56,935 nucleotides of DNA from UKL13-2 sp044346745 (GCA_044346745.1 JBIIYQ010000004.1:1-56935); one strand, 5' to 3'; shown: positions 45,014 through 54,751, numbered from the stretch's first letter. Notes: generated from the sequence alone by a model not told the origin. A program made the numbers and translations.

Positions 45014-45964
45014 ATGTCAGCTAAACACCATCGCCTCATCATCCTCGGTTCCGGCCCTGCCGGCTACACCGCTGCCGTCTATGCGGCACGCGCGAACCTT
45101 TCACCAGTATTGATTACCGGCCTCGCCCAGGGCGGGCAGTTGATGACCACCACGGACGTCGAAAACTGGCCTGCTGACGCTGACGGCGTGCAGGGGCCGG
45201 ATCTGATGAGTCGGTTCCAAGCCCACGCCGAACGCTTCAACACCGACATCATTTTTGACCACATTCATACGGTTGATTTCAAACAACGCCCCTTCACTTT
45301 GATTGGTGACTCGGACACGTACACCTGTGACGCACTCATCATCGCCACGGGCGCGTCGGCTCAATACTTGGGCCTTCCTTCCGAGGAGAAATTTTTGGGC
45401 AAAGGCGTATCGGGCTGCGCGACCTGCGACGGCTTTTTCTATAAAAACGAAGATGTGTGTGTGGTCGGCGGCGGCAATACGGCGGTGGAAGAAGCGCTCT
45501 ATCTCTCCAACATCGCACGTCATGTCACGGTCATTCACCGCCGCGACAAGTTCCGTTCCGAGAAAATCCTGCAGGACCGGTTGTTTGCCAAGGAAAAAGA
45601 AGGCAAGGTCACGATCAAATGGAACCAAACACTCGATGAAGTGCTCGGTGACAATACCGGCGTGACCGGCGTGCGTATCCGCTCCACGGTCGACGGCGGC
45701 ACCACCGATCTGACGCTGAAAGGCTGCTTTATCGCTATCGGGCATAAACCCAATACAGACATATTTCAGGGTCAACTTGAAATGACCGATGGATACATTG
45801 TCACGCAGTCTGGCTTAAAGGGTAATGCCACGGCTACCTCGGTTCCGGGAATCTTTGCGGCCGGTGACGTCCAGGATCACGTCTATCGTCAGGCCGTCAC
45901 CAGCGCCGGCACCGGTTGTATGGCAGCACTTGATGCCGAGAAGTATCTTGAGAGTTTGACCTAA
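45014..45964 (+). CDS. trxB: Thioredoxin reductase
   Basis: A 316-residue FAD/NADPH enzyme that reduces thioredoxin. The FAD fold is LGSGPAGYTAAVYAARANL, the redox active pair is in CATCDGFF (about 136-139), the NADPH fold is VVGGGNTAVEEALYLS, and GIFAAGDVQDHVYRQAVTSAGTGCMAALDAE ends it. I chose ATG 45014 (MSAKHHRLIILG) with AGGAAAG upstream; the frame is open for 39 codons before. Confidence 0.96.
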   Translation: MSAKHHRLIILGSGPAGYTAAVYAARANLSPVLITGLAQGGQLMTTTDVENWPADADGVQGPDLMSRFQAHAERFNTDIIFDHIHTVDFKQRPFTLIGDSDTYTCDALIIATGASAQYLGLPSEEKFLGKGVSGCATCDGFFYKNEDVCVVGGGNTAVEEALYLSNIARHVTVIHRRDKFRSEKILQDRLFAKEKEGKVTIKWNQTLDEVLGDNTGVTGVRIRSTVDGGTTDLTLKGCFIAIGHKPNTDIFQGQLEMTDGYIVTQSGLKGNATATSVPGIFAAGDVQDHVYRQAVTSAGTGCMAALDAEKYLESLT

Positions 45965-45975
45965 ACTCTAATACC

Positions 45976-46015
45976 GGCGGGCTTTTTCAGGCAAAACTGC
46001 CTGAAGATGCCCGTC
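45976..46015 (+). repeat. 40-base palindromic repeat, copy 4
   Basis: The inner stem TCAGGCA/TGCCTGA is perfect, with loop AAAC. It lies 11 bases after trxB and before the Smr gene. Compared with copy 2 both arms change together (GGC/GCC in place of GGC/GCT), which keeps the pairing. Confidence 0.8.
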
Positions 46016-46036
46016 CTGTAAGGACTTTTGACTTCC

Positions 46037-46615
46037 ATGGGTAAACAGCCGGCCCGGCCTAACTTGCCAACCCCACCCACAGCGGAGTCGGAAGACGATT
46101 TGTTTCGTGCGGAGATGGCCGCAGACGGGGTTAAACCTATCGAACACGCGCCCCGCGCGGCAATTCAGCGCCCCAAACCGCGCCCAATCGCCCAGCAACG
46201 CGAGCGCGACGAGGCGTCGGTGCCATTGGAACTGTTGAAGGACACCTCCGGCTGGGACGACGATATCGACACCGGCGACCTGATCTCATTCCTCCGACAA
46301 GGTCTGCCCGGCGACATTTTGCGCAAACTCAAACGCGGCCACTGGGCAGTGCAGGCAAGCCTGGACTTACACGGCCTAACCACCAACACCGCGCGTACTG
46401 AACTGGCCAAATTCCTCGCCTTTGCCCGCCACGGCGGGGCGCGGTGTGTACGGATCGTTCACGGCAAAGGCATCCGCTCGGCCAATGGCGTGCCACTTCT
46501 AAGAAACAAAGTGCGCTTATCGCTGTCCCAACGCGAGGAAGTCTTGGCCTTTTGTGACGCCGCGCCGGCCGACGGTGGTGGCGGCGCTGTTATTGCCTTG
46601 CTGCGCTCCTCCTGA
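46037..46615 (+). CDS. Smr-domain protein
   Basis: A 192-residue protein. A disordered, Pro-rich N-terminal half is followed by the Smr domain (about 105-180: ASLDLHGLTTNTARTELAKF, VRIVHGKGIRS). The LDLHG and HGKG motifs are the nuclease-type signature of the MutS2/SmrA-like domain. Small proteins like this may cleave stalled-ribosome mRNA, but the role is inferred. I chose ATG 46037; a TTG 9 bases upstream is possible but has a poor ribosome spacing. Confidence 0.85.
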   Translation: MGKQPARPNLPTPPTAESEDDLFRAEMAADGVKPIEHAPRAAIQRPKPRPIAQQRERDEASVPLELLKDTSGWDDDIDTGDLISFLRQGLPGDILRKLKRGHWAVQASLDLHGLTTNTARTELAKFLAFARHGGARCVRIVHGKGIRSANGVPLLRNKVRLSLSQREEVLAFCDAAPADGGGGAVIALLRSS

Positions 46616-46766
46616 CTTCGCTACCTCTGACCCCAGCGGCATGCCGCGCGCGGCCAAGGGGTCGCGGGCAGGTAAAATTTGGGTATCCGCCTCCTGACAC
46701 AACCGATCGGTAATGACCTGCTGCTCGTGAAGTCGTGTCAGTCCACACATAACTCCAAGAACACAC

Positions 46767-48464
46767 ATGAATTCACTGTCGCCCGGCCGTTTCGCCCTGT
46801 TGGTGGGCTGCCTGTTTACCCTGTTGGCCGCGCTCTGGTTGAGCGACATCGGCAATCGTAAATTAGCCAACCCCGATGAAGGGCGCTACAGCGTGCTTGC
46901 CATGCATATGGCCGATAGCGGCGACTACGTCACGCCACGCCTGAATGGTCTGAAGTACTTTGAGAAACCTCCCATGCAGTACTGGGTGACGGCGGCGGCG
47001 TTCAAGAGCTTCGGCAAATCTGAATGGAGCGCCCGTCTCTACACTGCGCTCGCCGGGCTTTTGACGGTGCTGCTCATTGCCTTCACCGCCGGCAAGTTTT
47101 TTGGCCGAGAAAATGGTTTGTTTACCGGGCTCGCGTTGGTGGCCTGCCCGTACTACATGGCCTTGGCGGAAATCGTAACTCTCGATATGGGGCTTACGTT
47201 TTGGACAACGTTAACCGTGTGTGCGTTTATGTTGTCGCAGCGTGTTTCCGGCGACTCCACAGCTGGACGCGAAGGGTTGATTTGGTTATTTGTTGCGGCA
47301 CTAGCCAGTGCGGGCGCGGTCCTGTCGAAGGGCTTGATTGGGATCGTTTTCCCGGGTGCGGTGCTGTTTCTCTACTGCCTGTTCAACTTCGATTGGTCCC
47401 GCCTGCTTCGCATTAACTGGTGGATCGCGGTGCCGCTGTTCCTGCTGGCAGTCTGCCCTTGGTTTGTGCTGGTCGCCGAGCGTAATCCCGAGTTCATGCA
47501 GTTCTTTTTTATTCACGAGCACTTCCAGCGTTTCACTACAACCCAACATCGACGGGTTGAGGCGTGGTGGTTCTTTATCCCCATCTTGTTTGTGGGAGTG
47601 CTCGCTTGGGCGTTCTTGCTGATTCCATCTTTGGTGAGCGCATGGCGACGTGAGCGCGAGGCTGCCGTTCAGTCAGGACAGGCACAATCGTTCCGGCCGT
47701 TACGCTTTGCACTGATCTGGTCGGTCTTCATCATCTTCTTTTTCAGCATTTCCGGCTCGAAGTTACCCGCCTACATCCTGCCGACCTTTCCGTTTTTGGC
47801 GATGTTGATTGGTTATTACCTGGCGTCCACACCCGGTCGAAAAATCGCTTGGTACGTTTTGCCCATTCCTGCGATCGCTTTGATCATCGCCTACGTCTTG
47901 CACACACTGCCGGCAAAAAAAGCGCGCAATCCCTTTGAACTCGGCCTTTACACCGAGTACGGCGAGATCATGGTCGCGGCGTTTGTCGTCTTTGCGATCG
48001 GCACGGCGGTTGCCGTTGCCTGTTTTTGGCGCAGCACCAAGGTGTCGCGTCGTTGGGGAGTCGCGGCGGTTGCAGCCGCCAGTGTGTTTATGGTGCAGCG
48101 TATTGATAGTGGATATGAAACCTTATCGCCGCTGCAGTCGGGATACGGATTGGCACAATCTATCAGCCAAAAACTCACCAAGGAAACACGCCTCTACTCG
48201 GTTAATACCTACGACCAAACCCTCGCTTTCTATCTGGGTCGTTATTCAACATTGGTCGATTACGTCGACGAGTTTGAGATGGGGCAAAAGAGTGAACCTG
48301 GTCGCAATATTCCGCGTTTGGAGAACTTTCCGGCGGTTTGGAACCGAGCAGGCCCGGTCATCGCTATCATTCCTCCGCAGGATGTCGATAAAATGCGAGG
48401 CTTGGGCCTTGATTTCGAGGTCATTCATGAGTCACCTCGGCGTTTTGCCATCATGAAACGCTGA
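46767..48464 (+). CDS. arnT: ArnT-like lipid A aminoarabinose transferase (GT39/GT83 family)
   Basis: A 565-residue membrane glycosyltransferase with about 11-13 hydrophobic segments. The first periplasmic loop has NPDEGRYSVLAMHMADSGDYVTPRLNG and FEKPPMQYW, where the acidic DE pair is catalytic in this family. It is expected to move 4-amino-4-deoxy-L-arabinose (or a related sugar) from undecaprenyl phosphate to lipid A. It starts the arn operon; the downstream genes make the lipid-linked sugar. Confidence 0.87.
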   Translation: MNSLSPGRFALLVGCLFTLLAALWLSDIGNRKLANPDEGRYSVLAMHMADSGDYVTPRLNGLKYFEKPPMQYWVTAAAFKSFGKSEWSARLYTALAGLLTVLLIAFTAGKFFGRENGLFTGLALVACPYYMALAEIVTLDMGLTFWTTLTVCAFMLSQRVSGDSTAGREGLIWLFVAALASAGAVLSKGLIGIVFPGAVLFLYCLFNFDWSRLLRINWWIAVPLFLLAVCPWFVLVAERNPEFMQFFFIHEHFQRFTTTQHRRVEAWWFFIPILFVGVLAWAFLLIPSLVSAWRREREAAVQSGQAQSFRPLRFALIWSVFIIFFFSISGSKLPAYILPTFPFLAMLIGYYLASTPGRKIAWYVLPIPAIALIIAYVLHTLPAKKARNPFELGLYTEYGEIMVAAFVVFAIGTAVAVACFWRSTKVSRRWGVAAVAAASVFMVQRIDSGYETLSPLQSGYGLAQSISQKLTKETRLYSVNTYDQTLAFYLGRYSTLVDYVDEFEMGQKSEPGRNIPRLENFPAVWNRAGPVIAIIPPQDVDKMRGLGLDFEVIHESPRRFAIMKR

Positions 48465-48497
48465 ACCACAATCGATCCCCTCCTCGAAAAGACGGCC

Positions 48498-48872
48498 TTG
48501 AACCTTGTCAGCTTCAGTTTGATCCTTACTGGTGTGCTGCTGAATGCGGCGGCACAATTGCTGCTCAAAGCCGGGACGAACCGCATCGGCAGTTTTGAAT
48601 TCAGCGGCGAGAATATTGTTCCGATCGCTAAGGCGGTTGCCCTGCAGCCACATATTCTGTTGGGTCTCGGCTGTTACGGCGTGAGCGTGATTGTGTGGAT
48701 CATGGCCCTTTCACGTGTCCCGGTTTCGGTTGCCTACCCGCTTCTCTCGATTGGCTATATTGTTAATGCGTTTGCCGCTTGGCATCTGTTCGGTGAATCG
48801 TTGACCGCACAAAAACTGGTCGGCATCGCCGTCATCTGTGTCGGTGTCTGGTTGGTGGCGAAGTCGGCATGA
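48498..48872 (+). CDS. Small EamA/SMR-type membrane protein, ArnE/ArnF-like flippase subunit
   Basis: A 124-residue protein with four membrane segments in the small multidrug resistance fold (SLILTGVLLNAAAQLLLKAG at the start, SRVPVSVAYPLLSIGYIVNAFAAWHLFGE in the middle). It is like one of the ArnE/ArnF subunits that flip undecaprenyl-phospho-aminoarabinose. Only one such subunit is seen, so it may be a homodimer. The start is TTG 48498; its stop overlaps the arnB start by 4 bases. Confidence 0.8.
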   Translation: MNLVSFSLILTGVLLNAAAQLLLKAGTNRIGSFEFSGENIVPIAKAVALQPHILLGLGCYGVSVIVWIMALSRVPVSVAYPLLSIGYIVNAFAAWHLFGESLTAQKLVGIAVICVGVWLVAKSA

Positions 48873-50026
48873 GCACACTCCCCTACTTGAAGTTTGCCGG
48901 CCCGGTCATCACCGACGATATGGCGGACGCGGTGCGCGACACCATGGTTTCGGGCTGGCTCACCAGCGGCCCGCGTGTTGCTGCATTCGAAACCGCACTG
49001 TCTGAGTACCATGGCGGCCGACCCACGCGCGTGTTCACATCCGCCACGGCGGCCATGGAAGTGGCGTTTGAGGTTTGTGGCATCGGCCCGGGTGACGAGG
49101 TGATCACCTCTGCCATGACATTTTTCTCAGTCGGCAACATGATTGAGAAAGTGGGTGCCACCACCGTATTTGTGGATTGTGACCTCGTCACTCGCAACAT
49201 CAATCTCGACCAGGTGGAACGTGCCATCACGCCGAAAACCAAAGCCATTGTGCCGACGCATATGTCGGGTCTTCCTTGCGAGATGGACCGGCTTTACGCG
49301 ATCGCCAAAAAACACGGTCTGCGTGTGATCGAAGATGCTGCGCTGGCCATCGGCTCCAGCTGGCAAGGAAAACGCATCGGTGCGTTTGGTGACATCGCCA
49401 CGTTTAGCTTCCACCCCAACAAAAACATGACCACCATTGAGGGCGGTGCTGCCGTATTTGCCGACCTGGCTGAAGCCAAACGCGCGGAGGTGTTACGGTT
49501 TCACGGCATCACTCGCCTTGCAGACGGCACGCGTGACGTAACGGTTGCCGGCGGCAAGTTCAACATGAGTGATGTCTCGGCGCGGCTCGGGCTGGGGCAG
49601 TTGGCGATGTTGGACAAATGGAATGCCCATCGCCAGAGTCTGGCTCACACTTACATGACCCTGTTGGGACCGATTGCCGACGAATTTGGCATCGTACTGC
49701 CCGCGCCGGCGCATCCAAGCGAACCGACGGGACATTCGTGGAACATGTACTGCGTGTTGCTGCCGTTCACGAAACCGTGGCAGTCGCAACTTACGCGCAA
49801 ACAGTTTATCGACGCCATGCATGCCCAAGGGATTGGCATCGGCATCTCCTATGAGGCAATGCACCTGACCAGCCTGTTCCGCGGTAAAGGCCACCGCGAC
49901 GGTGAGCATCCCATCGCGGAACGCATCGCACAACAAACGGTGACGCTGCCTTTGCATGCCGCCATGACTGAGTCTGACGTCGCTCGCGTCGTGAAATCGC
50001 TAATCTCTTTTCTCGCCAAAGCTTGA
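48869..50026 (+). CDS. arnB: ArnB-like DegT/DnrJ/EryC1 aminotransferase
   Basis: A 385-residue PLP sugar aminotransferase. The PLP-Lys is in TFSFHPNKNMTTIEGGAA (about 188), and VIEDAALAIGSSWQGK is the conserved cofactor-binding region. It adds the 4-amino group to UDP-4-keto-pentose. Position between the ArnE-like gene and arnC supports this. Confidence 0.9.
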   Translation: MSTLPYLKFAGPVITDDMADAVRDTMVSGWLTSGPRVAAFETALSEYHGGRPTRVFTSATAAMEVAFEVCGIGPGDEVITSAMTFFSVGNMIEKVGATTVFVDCDLVTRNINLDQVERAITPKTKAIVPTHMSGLPCEMDRLYAIAKKHGLRVIEDAALAIGSSWQGKRIGAFGDIATFSFHPNKNMTTIEGGAAVFADLAEAKRAEVLRFHGITRLADGTRDVTVAGGKFNMSDVSARLGLGQLAMLDKWNAHRQSLAHTYMTLLGPIADEFGIVLPAPAHPSEPTGHSWNMYCVLLPFTKPWQSQLTRKQFIDAMHAQGIGIGISYEAMHLTSLFRGKGHRDGEHPIAERIAQQTVTLPLHAAMTESDVARVVKSLISFLAKA

Positions 50027-50030
50027 CCAC

Positions 50031-50990
50031 ATGATCGCGCCTTCCGCACCGCTTTTATCGGTTGTCATTCCTGTCTACAACGAAGAAGACGGGCTGCCGG
50101 CGCTGTTCGCCCGCCTCTACCCGGCATTGGACGCACTCGGCTGCAGCTACGAGATTGTCTTTACCAATGACGGCTCGAGTGATCGCTCGGCGGCGGTGTT
50201 GCGCGAGCAATTCCAGAAGCGCCCGGACGTCACCCGCGTCATTTTGTTCAACGGCAACTTTGGCCAGCACATGGCGATCATGGCGGGCTTCGAACATTGC
50301 CGCGGCTCCCGCATCGTGACGCTGGATGCCGATCTGCAGAACCCGCCCGAAGAAATCGGCAATCTGCTCGCCCAGATGGATAAAGGCCATGATTACGTCG
50401 GCACCATTCGGCGTATGCGACAGGACAGCGCATTTCGGCGTTACGCCTCGCGCGCCATGAACAAACTGCGTGAACGTATCACCAGCATCAAAATGACCGA
50501 CCAAGGCTGTATGTTGCGCGCGTACAGCCGTGGCATCGTTGACGCCATCAACAGCACGCGCGACTCTTCAACCTACATTCCGGCACTTGCCTACTCCTTT
50601 GCACGTCGCCCGGTAGAAATCGAAGTCGCACACGAAGAACGATTTGCAGGTGAGTCCAAGTATTCGCTCTACAAACTCATTCAGCTGAATTTCGATTTGA
50701 TGACCGGCTTTTCGACGGCGCCGTTGCAGGTGTTTTCCCTCATCGGCATCATCATTTCGATTCTTTCCATCGGCTTTGTGGTCTTTCTGGCAATCCGCCG
50801 ATTGGTCGTCGGCCCCGAGGCAGAGGGGCTATTCACGCTGTTCGGCATTGCGTTTTTCCTGATCGGCATCACCCTGTTCGGCATCGGGTTGCTCGGTGAG
50901 TACGTCGGCCGCATCTACGAACAAGTCCGCTCACGACCACGTTACATGATCGAGGGCATCCTCGAAAATCCAGACGCCACCAAGGACTGA
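50031..50990 (+). CDS. arnC: ArnC-like undecaprenyl-phosphate glycosyltransferase (GT2)
   Basis: A 319-residue GT2 enzyme. The N-terminal GT-A fold has VVIPVYNEEDGLPALFARLY, FTNDGSSDRS, and the metal DXD in TLDADLQNPPEEI. Two C-terminal membrane segments (about 235-260, 270-295) anchor it. It transfers the formamido sugar to undecaprenyl phosphate. It starts 4 bases after arnB. Confidence 0.92.
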   Translation: MIAPSAPLLSVVIPVYNEEDGLPALFARLYPALDALGCSYEIVFTNDGSSDRSAAVLREQFQKRPDVTRVILFNGNFGQHMAIMAGFEHCRGSRIVTLDADLQNPPEEIGNLLAQMDKGHDYVGTIRRMRQDSAFRRYASRAMNKLRERITSIKMTDQGCMLRAYSRGIVDAINSTRDSSTYIPALAYSFARRPVEIEVAHEERFAGESKYSLYKLIQLNFDLMTGFSTAPLQVFSLIGIIISILSIGFVVFLAIRRLVVGPEAEGLFTLFGIAFFLIGITLFGIGLLGEYVGRIYEQVRSRPRYMIEGILENPDATKD

Positions 50991-50994
50991 TTCG

Positions 50995-51927
50995 GTGGCG
51001 ACTGCGGTTGTATTTGCGTACCACAATGTCGGCGTGGCCTGCCTAAAAGTGCTGCTGTCGCACGGCATTGACGTCAAACTCGTCGTGACACACACCGACA
51101 ATCCGACCGAGACCATCTGGTTTGACAGCGTGGCGTCTCTGGCACTCGACCACAAGATCCCCGTTGTTGTTCCAGACGATGCCAACACGGATGCGTTTAT
51201 CGCCGAGCTCACTACGCTTTCTCCAGACTTCATCTTCTCGTTCTACTACCGCAACATGTTGAAACCCGCGCTGCTTGCGACCGCCAAACGCGGCGCATTC
51301 AACATGCACGGCTCACTCCTGCCGAAGTACCGGGGGCGGGTGCCGATTAACTGGGCGATCATCAAGGGCGAAACCGAAACCGGTGCCACGTTGCACGAAA
51401 TGGTCGAAAAACCGGATGCCGGCCGCATTGTCGGCCAACAAGCGGTTCCCATTGGCCCCGATGAAACGGCACATGAGGTGTTTACCAAGGTCACGGCAGC
51501 GGCAGCCGAGGTGTTGAATGCGGCAGTGCCTGATCTTATTGCCGGTAGTACAAAGCTCTTAACGCAAGACCTCACCAAGGGCAGCTACTTTGGCGGCCGT
51601 AAACCGGCAGACGGTGTCATCGACTGGCATGCCACAGCCGAAAACATTCATAATCTCGTCAGAGCTGTGGCTCCACCCTACCCGGGTGCCACCACATGTA
51701 TCCAAGGCGGAACCATCAAGATCACAAAAACCAAGCGGATGCCACCCGTTCTGACCCACGCCAATCCCGCACATCTGAATGTTGCAAACGACAAAGTGAT
51801 CGCACTTTGTGGCGGCGGTACCATGCTACGTGTGCTGGAAGCGGAGATTGATGGCCAACCACACAACGAACTGATGTTGGCGGTGCGACTCGGTAATGGC
51901 ATCCACGCCATGACGGCACCGCAATGA
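50995..51927 (+). CDS. arnA: ArnA-like formyltransferase (N-terminal half of ArnA as a separate gene)
   Basis: A 310-residue formyltransferase. It has FNMHGSLLPKYRGRVPINWAI (Asn and His, about 102-104) and the catalytic Asp in EKPDAGRIVGQ (about 140), as in the N-terminal domain of ArnA and in methionyl-tRNA formyltransferase. N10-formyl-THF donates the formyl group to UDP-Ara4N. The start is GTG 50995, 4 bases after arnC. The decarboxylase half is in the next gene. Confidence 0.9.
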   Translation: MATAVVFAYHNVGVACLKVLLSHGIDVKLVVTHTDNPTETIWFDSVASLALDHKIPVVVPDDANTDAFIAELTTLSPDFIFSFYYRNMLKPALLATAKRGAFNMHGSLLPKYRGRVPINWAIIKGETETGATLHEMVEKPDAGRIVGQQAVPIGPDETAHEVFTKVTAAAAEVLNAAVPDLIAGSTKLLTQDLTKGSYFGGRKPADGVIDWHATAENIHNLVRAVAPPYPGATTCIQGGTIKITKTKRMPPVLTHANPAHLNVANDKVIALCGGGTMLRVLEAEIDGQPHNELMLAVRLGNGIHAMTAPQ

Positions 51928-51967
51928 AATTTAGTGGCACAAGCAAAAATACCAGGAAACTCTCCAT

Positions 51968-53011
51968 ATGAAAAAAGTACTGATCCTCGGCGTGAACGGC
52001 TTTATTGGCCACCACTTGTCTAAAGCCATCCTTGAGTCAACCGACTGGCACATTTACGGCATGGACATGAACTCTGACAGGGTCGCGAAGTTCATGGACA
52101 ACCCGCGCTTTCACTTTTTTGAAGGTGATATCACGATCAATAAAGAATGGATCGAATATCACATTCGCAAGTGTGATGTGGTGCTGCCGCTGGTTGCGAT
52201 TGCCACCCCATCAACCTATGTCTCCGATCCGCTGCGAGTATTCGAGCTCGATTTCGAAGCCAATTTACCGTTTATTCGTTCCTGCGTGAAGTACAAAAAG
52301 CGCGTCATTTTTCCATCAACCTCCGAGGTTTATGGCATGTGCAGCGATGCGGAGTTTGATCCGCACAATTCCAACCTGGTGCTTGGCCCGATCGAAAAGC
52401 AGCGCTGGATCTATTCCTGCTCAAAACAGCTCATGGATCGTGTGATCTTTGCGTATGGTTCCCGCGGTGACCTCGACTTCACCTTGTTCCGTCCGTTCAA
52501 CTGGATCGGTGCTGGGCTCGATTCGATCCACACGCCGAAGGAAGGTTCATCGCGCGTGATCACACAATTTTTCGGCCACATTGTTCGCGGTGAGCCAATT
52601 AAGTTGGTTGATGGCGGTGCGCAAAAACGGGCGTTCACCTACGTCACAGACGGCATCGGCGCCTTGGTAAAAATTATCGCCAACGAAAACAACGTCGCAA
52701 CGGGACAGATCTACAACATTGGTAACCCGAAGAATAACTTCTCGGTGCGCGAATTGGCGACCATGATGCTCGATCTCGCCAAGCAGTACCCCGAGTACGC
52801 AGCGACCGCAGCCAAGGTGAAACTCATCGAAACCACGTCTGGCGAGTACTATGGCAAGGGTTATCAGGACGTGCAGAATCGTGTGCCAAAAATTGACAAC
52901 ACCATGAAAGACCTCAGCTGGACACCACAGGTCAATATGGCCGATGCACTCAAGGGCATCTTTGACCACTACCGTATGGAACTCGAAGACGCGAAAGACT
53001 TGGTGAACTAA
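51968..53011 (+). CDS. arnA: ArnA-like UDP-glucuronate decarboxylase (C-terminal half of ArnA as a separate gene)
   Basis: A 347-residue short-chain dehydrogenase-type enzyme. It has LGVNGFIGHHLSKAI (NAD fold), PSTSEVYGMC, and the Tyr-Lys pair in RWIYSCSKQLMD. FRPFNWIGAGLDSIHTPKEGSSRVITQF is typical of ArnA C-terminal domain. It oxidatively decarboxylates UDP-glucuronic acid. Its stop overlaps the purE start by 1 base (TAATG). Confidence 0.92.
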   Translation: MKKVLILGVNGFIGHHLSKAILESTDWHIYGMDMNSDRVAKFMDNPRFHFFEGDITINKEWIEYHIRKCDVVLPLVAIATPSTYVSDPLRVFELDFEANLPFIRSCVKYKKRVIFPSTSEVYGMCSDAEFDPHNSNLVLGPIEKQRWIYSCSKQLMDRVIFAYGSRGDLDFTLFRPFNWIGAGLDSIHTPKEGSSRVITQFFGHIVRGEPIKLVDGGAQKRAFTYVTDGIGALVKIIANENNVATGQIYNIGNPKNNFSVRELATMMLDLAKQYPEYAATAAKVKLIETTSGEYYGKGYQDVQNRVPKIDNTMKDLSWTPQVNMADALKGIFDHYRMELEDAKDLVN

Positions 53012-53511
53012 TGGCCACAACCACGCCGGTAGTAGGTGTAGTGATGGGCTCCAACTCTGACTGGGATGTCATGCAGCGCGCTGCTGAAATCCTCAAGGAG
53101 TTCGGCGTTCAGTTTGAACACAAGGTAATCTCCGCACATCGCACACCTGATGCCATGTTTGAGTACGCCGAGACGGCGCGCAGCCGAGGCTTGAAGTGCA
53201 TCATCGCCGGCGCCGGTGGCGCGGCGCACCTTCCGGGCATGATTGCCTCGAAGACCACCATTCCGGTGCTAGGGGTTCCCGTTCCATCCAAACACCTGGC
53301 TGGTCAAGACTCGTTGTATTCGATCGTGCAGATGCCCAAGGGTATTCCAGTCGCCACTTTCGCCATCGGCGAAGCCGGCTCTGCCAACGCAGGATTATTT
53401 GCCGTCAGTCTATTGGCCAACGATGACGCCGCGCTTGCTGACAAGTTGGCCTCTTATCGTGAGAATCTGAAGGACATGGTCGCCGCGATGCAACTGCCCG
53501 ACGTGCTGTGA
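53011..53511 (+). CDS. purE: N5-carboxyaminoimidazole ribonucleotide mutase
   Basis: A 166-residue PurE of the class I type. It has VGVVMGSNSDWDVMQRAAEIL, SAHRTPD and AGAGGAAHLPGMIASKTTIPVLGVP. It converts N5-CAIR to CAIR in purine synthesis. It overlaps arnA's stop by 1 base and is followed by purK. Confidence 0.96.
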   Translation: MATTTPVVGVVMGSNSDWDVMQRAAEILKEFGVQFEHKVISAHRTPDAMFEYAETARSRGLKCIIAGAGGAAHLPGMIASKTTIPVLGVPVPSKHLAGQDSLYSIVQMPKGIPVATFAIGEAGSANAGLFAVSLLANDDAALADKLASYRENLKDMVAAMQLPDVL

Positions 53512-54653
53512 TCCTACCAGGTGCCACACTTGGATTGATTGGTGGCGGCCAATTGGGCCGCATGTTCACCATGGCGGCGCGCAATTTGGATTATCGTGTT
53601 ACGGTCCTCGACCCAGATCCGCTCTCGCCCGCAGCGGAATTTGCCACCGGGCACCTCAACACCGCCTACACACATCCCATCTCGATTGAGGAGATGGCCA
53701 ACTCATGCGCGGCTGTGACGACCGAATTTGAGAACGCGCCGGCCGAAGTGCTGCTACAACTCGCATCACGTACAACAGTACGTCCAAGCGGTGATGCCGT
53801 CGCCATTGCCCAAGATCGCGAGTTGGAAAAAGGTTTCTTCGAGGCGAACGGCTTTCCAGTCGGTGCCTTTGCCGTGATCAAGAGCTCGGCTGATATCGAC
53901 GCCGCATTGAGTACTGTCACACTACCCGCCGTACTCAAGACTGCCCGCTTCGGTTATGACGGCAAGGGCCAGGTACGCATATCGAGGCGCGCCGATCTCG
54001 AAGCGACGCTCGCACAATGGAACTACCCGCCGGCCTTACTCGAACAGTGGGTGCCACTCAAGCTTGAAGTTTCGGTCGTCCTGGCAAGAACCGCTAATGG
54101 TGAAATCGCTGTTTTTCCGGTCGCTGAAAATCAACACGTCAACGGCATCCTTGATATCACCATTGCGCCCGCCCGCATCAGCCCGGCACTGGCCGACAAT
54201 GCGATGTTGAGCGCGCGCGAAGTTGCAACTCGCCTCAACTACGTCGGTGTTCTCGCCGTTGAATTTTTTGTGCTTTCTGATGACACGCTGTTGATCAATG
54301 AGATCGCACCGCGTCCGCACAACAGCGGCCACTACACCATCGATGCTTGTCGTTCGTCTCAGTTCGAGCAGCAGGTTCGGGTGTTGTGTGACCTTCCCTT
54401 GGGCGACGCGACGCAGCATTCCCCCGCCGTGATGTTGAACCTGCTGGGCGACCTTTGGCGAGGCAAGGAGCACGAGATCGCACCGGATTGGTCGGTGGTA
54501 CTACAGCATCCGGGTGCGCATCTACACTTGTACGGCAAACGCACCGCTCGGCCTGGCCGAAAGATGGGACATGTGACGGTTTGTGATGTCACCCTAGAAG
54601 CGGCCCTAGCCGCAGCAACGACGATGAAAGCCGCCCTAACCGCTGCCCTTTAA
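53508..54653 (+). CDS. purK: N5-carboxyaminoimidazole ribonucleotide synthase
   Basis: A 381-residue ATP-grasp enzyme that makes N5-CAIR from AIR, bicarbonate and ATP. It has GLIGGGQLGRMFTMAA, LKTARFGYDGKGQ and NEIAPRPHNSGHYT. The start is GTG 53508, overlapping the purE stop by 4 bases (GTGA). Confidence 0.96.
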   Translation: MILPGATLGLIGGGQLGRMFTMAARNLDYRVTVLDPDPLSPAAEFATGHLNTAYTHPISIEEMANSCAAVTTEFENAPAEVLLQLASRTTVRPSGDAVAIAQDRELEKGFFEANGFPVGAFAVIKSSADIDAALSTVTLPAVLKTARFGYDGKGQVRISRRADLEATLAQWNYPPALLEQWVPLKLEVSVVLARTANGEIAVFPVAENQHVNGILDITIAPARISPALADNAMLSAREVATRLNYVGVLAVEFFVLSDDTLLINEIAPRPHNSGHYTIDACRSSQFEQQVRVLCDLPLGDATQHSPAVMLNLLGDLWRGKEHEIAPDWSVVLQHPGAHLHLYGKRTARPGRKMGHVTVCDVTLEAALAAATTMKAALTAAL

Positions 54654-54751
54654 TTGCCAGCACCAGCAGAATTGGCACGGTTCGCCAAATCGTTGAATCC
54701 AATTCGGCCAGACGTCGCGTCATATTGACGGGAACAATTTGGAGAACCGAC

